In this document: in pieces, positions 60,388 through 64,000 of the stretch | Numbering within the stretch: position 1 is the stretch's first letter | Layout: every line of letters starts with the position of its first letter | Assembly: GCA_903835005.1 (NCBI GenBank) | Contig: CAILLK010000013.1 | Span: forward strand, 1-64,000 | Direction: 5' to 3' | Length of the DNA stretch: 64,000 nt | DNA from: an uncultured Bacteroidota bacterium | GTDB lineage: Bacteria; Bacteroidota; Bacteroidia; Chitinophagales; Chitinophagaceae | The notes under the pieces: generated by a model | The model's input: only the letters and a program-made list of their open reading frames with translations | The model's database searches: none | Told to the model about the DNA's origin: nothing | Program-made: the position numbers and the translations under genes

Positions 60388-61698
60388 ATGTGTTTCAGAA
60401 AGGTTATTCCCGTGGTAGCGCTTTTATCTGCAATCACGCTGCAACTATTTGCACAGCATATTTCCACGGTGGCAGGCTGCGGTATTCAGGGTTTTGCAGG
60501 CGACGGCGGTAAAGCCCGTGCCGCAAAACTCAACAAACCACTGGGTATGGCAGAGGATGCAGAGGGCAATATGTACATAGCCGACAATAACAATGATATT
60601 ATCCGTAAGGTAACTAAGAAGGGTATTATTACCACCTTTTCGGGCACCGGTGAGCAAGGTTATTACGGCGACCATGGCCCTGCCCAGCAGGCAAAGTTGC
60701 ACTGGCCGAATGATGTAATTGTGGACCATGATGGTAATGTGCTGATCGTGGATCAGGGTAATAACTGCATCAGGAAAGTAGATAAAAACGGAATAATAAC
60801 TACCATTGCCGGCAGGGGCAGTGGTGGTTTCAGCGGAGATGCCGGCCCCGCTACAAATGCTGAATTACTTATTCCAACCTCACTCACTACAGATGCCGCC
60901 GGAAATATTTATTTATCAGATGCGGGTAATGAACGTATCCGTAAAATTAACAGGGCGGGTATCATTAATACCATAGCGGGCAATGGCATTAAAGGGTATA
61001 CAGGAGACGGAAAGGATGCCAGGAAAGCGGCTATTGCTTATGCAGATGGTATTGCCAACGACGGGAAGGGCAATATTTATTTCGTGCAGCGCGAGCATCA
61101 TGTGATCAGAAGGATAGATAAGCGGGGAAAAATTGTAACCGTTGCAGGCACCGGAATTGCCGGTTTTTCGGGCGATGGCGGGCCTGCAATATCTGCCAGG
61201 CTTAATAAGCCCTATGGAATAGTGGTGGATGATTCGGGCGTTGTATATTTTGCCGATAACGGAAACAACAGAATCCGTAAGATTGATAAAGCAGGGAAAA
61301 TAGCTACGGTGGCAGGAAATGGGAATACCGGATGTGCCGGTGATGGAGGTAATCCGGTCGATGCATCTTTCTGCTATGTCAATTTCATCAGCCTGGCATA
61401 TGATGGCGGACTGCTGGTAGCGGATGCCGGTTGTCATAGAATCCGGAAAATCAGCAATTGCCCTGTTGTGAAATTTATGCATCCGGAGGGCAAAGTGGTA
61501 AAAGGTAAAAAGATAGTTTTACCCCAATCGGTAAAGGGAGGTAAATGGAGTTCGGTAAGTGCCAATGTTTCAATCGGTGCTGATGGTTCACTGACAGGTC
61601 TGGCTTCAGGACCGGCCTCGCTTACTTATACCACTCCGGATAATGACTGCGACCAGCATGTTTATATGACAGGAATAGAGGTGGTAACAAGAAAATAG
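60388..61698 (+). CDS. NHL-repeat secreted beta-propeller protein with C-terminal Ig-like domain
   Basis: 436 residues. Signal peptide (MCFRKVIPVVALLSAITLQL, then FAQ), then six NHL repeats of the form STVAG.G..GF.GDGG.A..A.L..P.G...D..GN.YIAD..N..IRK. This builds a beta-propeller with probable ligand or protein binding. The last ~85 residues (after SNCPVVKF) hold an Ig-like segment, GGKWSSVSANVSIGADGSLT, of the same type as in the neighbour at 61998. A TATATTTG -7-like box is at 60360-60367, 20 bases before the start. No sorting domain is seen, so export beyond the periplasm is uncertain. Confidence 0.85.
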   Translation: MCFRKVIPVVALLSAITLQLFAQHISTVAGCGIQGFAGDGGKARAAKLNKPLGMAEDAEGNMYIADNNNDIIRKVTKKGIITTFSGTGEQGYYGDHGPAQQAKLHWPNDVIVDHDGNVLIVDQGNNCIRKVDKNGIITTIAGRGSGGFSGDAGPATNAELLIPTSLTTDAAGNIYLSDAGNERIRKINRAGIINTIAGNGIKGYTGDGKDARKAAIAYADGIANDGKGNIYFVQREHHVIRRIDKRGKIVTVAGTGIAGFSGDGGPAISARLNKPYGIVVDDSGVVYFADNGNNRIRKIDKAGKIATVAGNGNTGCAGDGGNPVDASFCYVNFISLAYDGGLLVADAGCHRIRKISNCPVVKFMHPEGKVVKGKKIVLPQSVKGGKWSSVSANVSIGADGSLTGLASGPASLTYTTPDNDCDQHVYMTGIEVVTRK

Positions 61699-61997
61699 CA
61701 GATATTTTGCTTTAGCTCAATAATTTAGTATATAATTTTTGAATAAAACAACTTAGCCCATTTAAAGTAAATAATTACGCTATGTGAATTGTGAAAAACA
61801 AGATATTTCGCTAATGTATGGTTGTAAAATTCATTTGAATCTGTTTTTCTGGATTGATAGTGAGATAAAATCGCATATCTTTAAAAATGATTCTTGTTTT
61901 CCCAAAAAAATAATGTAACTTTCGGTCTCTAATAGAATTTTTAGTATGTTTACCACCCGTTTGTGGTAAAATGACTGTTTATTTAAGGATTTAGCTC
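61699..61997. other. 299-bp intergenic region with TTTACCAC / GTGGTAAA dyad
   Basis: AT-rich, no gene. An 8-bp inverted repeat TTTACCAC - CCGTTT - GTGGTAAA lies at 61949-61970, about 30 bases upstream of the next gene start, where an operator or leader hairpin could be. Confidence 0.5.
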
Positions 61998-64000
61998 ATG
62001 GAAAAACTTTATTATCAACTGATCGCAGCTAAAGCTATACGGAACTCCGTAACTAAGAAAGCTTTAAGACTGTTAATGTTAGCTTTTACCCTATCAAGTA
62101 TGAGCTACATCACTATGGCACAAGTTGTTGTAGGCCCTGCCGGTGGAGGGACAAATATATGCAGCAGTACCGCGGTGGGAGGCTCTGCGCCCTCGTGTAC
62201 GGCGTTGGGGCCAATCACAATAACGGAAACACTGGTCACTGATTTCTCAATTGGCACTGATGGTATCACACTTAACCCGCCTGTGGGCTGGCAGTTTTGC
62301 GTAGGTTCCACACCGGTTATTACCTTCGCTCCCGGTGCAGATATCAGCTCTATCGGCGCGACTACATTTACTTCCAGTGCGCTTACAATCAATAATATCA
62401 ATGTTGCTGGCATTACTCATAACGATGTTGTTACCATAACAGGATTGCAGATTCAGGCGCTGTCGCCATTCTCCTTACCGGGCAATATATACGCTTCGGC
62501 AGAAAGCGGCATTACCGGCATTACTACCGGTACAGGCATAGGTGCATCCAATTTCGGTAATCTGGCACTTGTTCCCATAACCATTACGGGGCCGTCATCA
62601 GTGTGTATCGGCAGTTGTATTACTGTAAGCAGCGGCCCTGCAGGTGGTACATGGTCTAGCACCACTTCCGGTATTGCAATAGTTACAGGTTCAGGTACCA
62701 CTGCTACCGTATGCGGTGTCAGCGCTGGCACTGCAATAGTTAAGTATACGGTAGGTGTTTGTTCTGCTACCTATCCGGGCAACATTGTGGTTAACCCCAA
62801 TCCGGCGCCCATTACCTTTTCCTCTCCCGGATTTCCCGACCACATGTGCGCATTCTATGATACTATAGTTGCTACAGGTGGTATATCCGGAACATCATAT
62901 GGTCTTTTCAACAGTTCAGGTATAACTGTAAATAATCTGGGTTCAGGTCTGGGTAAGGTTTATGCCCACTACCCCGGCGTAGATACACTTTGGTATACCT
63001 TCCCAACAGGTTGCCAGACAAGAACTATTGTTACTGTAGATCCTTTGCCGGCGCCTATTCAGACACCTCCTTACCAGGTGTGCCAGGGGTCTTGTGTTAC
63101 CCTTACCGACGCATCGGCCGGAGGTACCTGGACCAGTATTACTACAGCTGTTGGTACTATCGGTACAACAGGCACTTTCTGCGGCATTACTGCAGGCACA
63201 ACATTGATAGAATATGAAATCCCAGGTGGTTTTACAGGCGGATGTATCACCGATACTACTATGACTGTTCTTCCTTTGCCTGCGCCTATTGTAATGGTTG
63301 ATGAAATTGACGAAATATGCAGTGGCAGCTCTTTTCAGTTAGCGGATGCAACAGGCGGCGGTACCTGGTTTAGTGTTTCCGGTGGCATTGTTTCAGTATC
63401 TCCGACTACGGGTGATACTACTACTGTGGCCGGGGTGACGGGTATGTCGGGCACGAGCCTGATCTCCTACATTGCTCCGGATGGTTGCGCGCAGACTATA
63501 ACGGTAACCATTGACCCATTGCCCGGCTCTATAACCGGCCCTAATGTAGTATGCGTTGGTGATTCCATTACCTTATCTGATGGTACGGGCGGAGGCAAAT
63601 GGTCCTCAGGCTCCCCAACCGTAGCTACAATTGATTCCATTTCCGGATCACTGATTGGGGTACATGCTGGTGTTACCATTGTTACTTACACTATAACGCC
63701 GGGCAATTGTGTAGCCACTTATTCAGTAACCGTTAATCCGCTGCCCAGCCTCATTACAGGTCTGGATTCTATCTGTGTCGGGGTTGTTTCAATTGCTGCA
63801 TTATATGATTCCACATCCGGTGGAACCTGGACTACTACTTCTGGTGGATCCATCCTTCATGTAGATGCTACCGGAGACCCGGTTGATGTAGTAGGCATAG
63901 GAATCGGCATAGATTCAGTTTACTATACCATTACGGCTACAGGTTGCCGCACCGGTTTTGTAGTTACTGTAAACGCATTGCCTCCGCCTATTTCCGGACC
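61998..64000 (+). CDS. Large Ig-like (Big2-type) repeat secreted protein, 3' part missing
   Basis: The frame is open from ATG 61998 to the window end (over 667 residues). The N terminus has an extended signal (KALRLLMLAFTLSSMSYI, then TMAQ). A roughly 200-residue head (GPAGGGTNICSSTAVGGSAP and on) is followed by Ig-like repeats of about 80-100 residues, each with VC.G.C.T.....GGTW(S/T)S, a GV.AGT....Y pattern, and a PLPAPI linker. Such Bacteroidota proteins usually finish with a T9SS sorting domain, outside this window. Likely a surface adhesin or structural protein. Directly follows the NHL protein and shares its Ig-like motif. Confidence 0.82.
   Translation, partial: MEKLYYQLIAAKAIRNSVTKKALRLLMLAFTLSSMSYITMAQVVVGPAGGGTNICSSTAVGGSAPSCTALGPITITETLVTDFSIGTDGITLNPPVGWQFCVGSTPVITFAPGADISSIGATTFTSSALTINNINVAGITHNDVVTITGLQIQALSPFSLPGNIYASAESGITGITTGTGIGASNFGNLALVPITITGPSSVCIGSCITVSSGPAGGTWSSTTSGIAIVTGSGTTATVCGVSAGTAIVKYTVGVCSATYPGNIVVNPNPAPITFSSPGFPDHMCAFYDTIVATGGISGTSYGLFNSSGITVNNLGSGLGKVYAHYPGVDTLWYTFPTGCQTRTIVTVDPLPAPIQTPPYQVCQGSCVTLTDASAGGTWTSITTAVGTIGTTGTFCGITAGTTLIEYEIPGGFTGGCITDTTMTVLPLPAPIVMVDEIDEICSGSSFQLADATGGGTWFSVSGGIVSVSPTTGDTTTVAGVTGMSGTSLISYIAPDGCAQTITVTIDPLPGSITGPNVVCVGDSITLSDGTGGGKWSSGSPTVATIDSISGSLIGVHAGVTIVTYTITPGNCVATYSVTVNPLPSLITGLDSICVGVVSIAALYDSTSGGTWTTTSGGSILHVDATGDPVDVVGIGIGIDSVYYTITATGCRTGFVVTVNALPPPISG

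Noticed and set aside
1-64000. CRISPR array, prophage, transposase, tRNA or rRNA genes
   Set aside because: No regularly spaced repeats, phage structural genes, DDE/HUH transposase motifs or cloverleaf-like sequences were recognised on reading; short RNAs could still be missed without a covariance search.

Overview
The window looks like chromosomal DNA of a Bacteroidota bacterium, probably of the Chitinophagales type (inference). Supporting signs are very large secreted PKD/Ig-like proteins, one ending in a type IX secretion (T9SS type A) sorting domain, a GLPGLI protein next to a TonB-receptor-like barrel, short REC-HTH response regulators with 'HDNIG'-type histidine kinases, -7 boxes of the TAnnTTTG kind, lipoproteins with relaxed lipoboxes, and moderate to low GC. 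No rRNA, tRNA, CRISPR array, insertion sequence or prophage was recognised. The window begins inside one secreted beta-propeller protein and ends inside an Ig-repeat protein.

Layout. 1-7.0 kb: two secreted proteins on the minus strand, one partial and one a 1846-residue T9SS cargo. 7.3-14.5 kb: a LuxR-type response regulator, then a surface polysaccharide block (PHP tyrosine phosphatase, nucleotide-sugar dehydrogenase, Wza-like export lipoprotein, Wzc-like tyrosine kinase, Wzm-like ABC permease) that stops without an ATPase or glycosyltransferases. 14.6-20.3 kb: serine hydrolase, ACP phosphodiesterase, GLPGLI protein and TonB-receptor-like barrel. 20.7-23.8 kb: a UvrD helicase fused to an Fe-S PD-(D/E)XK nuclease. 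24.0-30.4 kb: an RND efflux operon in the order outer-membrane channel, pump, adaptor, framed by two small proteins.

30.5-37.3 kb: a sulfur/persulfide island on the minus strand. It has four rhodanese domains, two thioredoxin domains, a CoA-disulfide/persulfide reductase fused to rhodanese, small DUF2892/DUF6132/DUF2061 membrane proteins, and two tandem Crp/Fnr regulators whose only cysteines are the same three residues. A DUF4142 lipoprotein follows, whose signal peptide is split by a C8-T8 tract. 37.7-43.9 kb: a phosphate-uptake operon (porin, pstS, pstC, pstA, pstB, phoU) preceded by four 11-bp direct repeats that look like a Pho box.

43.9-49.9 kb: GNAT acetyltransferase, lipoprotein, M28 peptidase, a 40-residue histidine-rich lipoprotein missed by length cut-offs, and a UbiD decarboxylase. 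50.4-55.0 kb: a two-component system joined to a multi-pass membrane protein, an unknown lipoprotein and an unknown secreted protein. 55.0-56.5 kb: a 1.4-kb gene-poor stretch with palindromes and AT-rich tandem repeats. 56.5-64 kb: an orphan OmpR-type regulator, small conserved proteins, a Cys-to-Ala alkyltransferase-like protein, a small barrel, an NHL-repeat protein and a large Ig-like repeat protein.

All family names come from reading the translations. No database search was possible. The best leads are the cysteine-bearing Crp/Fnr pair beside the persulfide genes, the Pho-box-like array, the 41-bp duplicated element between the 7.3-kb regulator and the giant T9SS gene, the His-rich microprotein and the homopolymer switch candidate.
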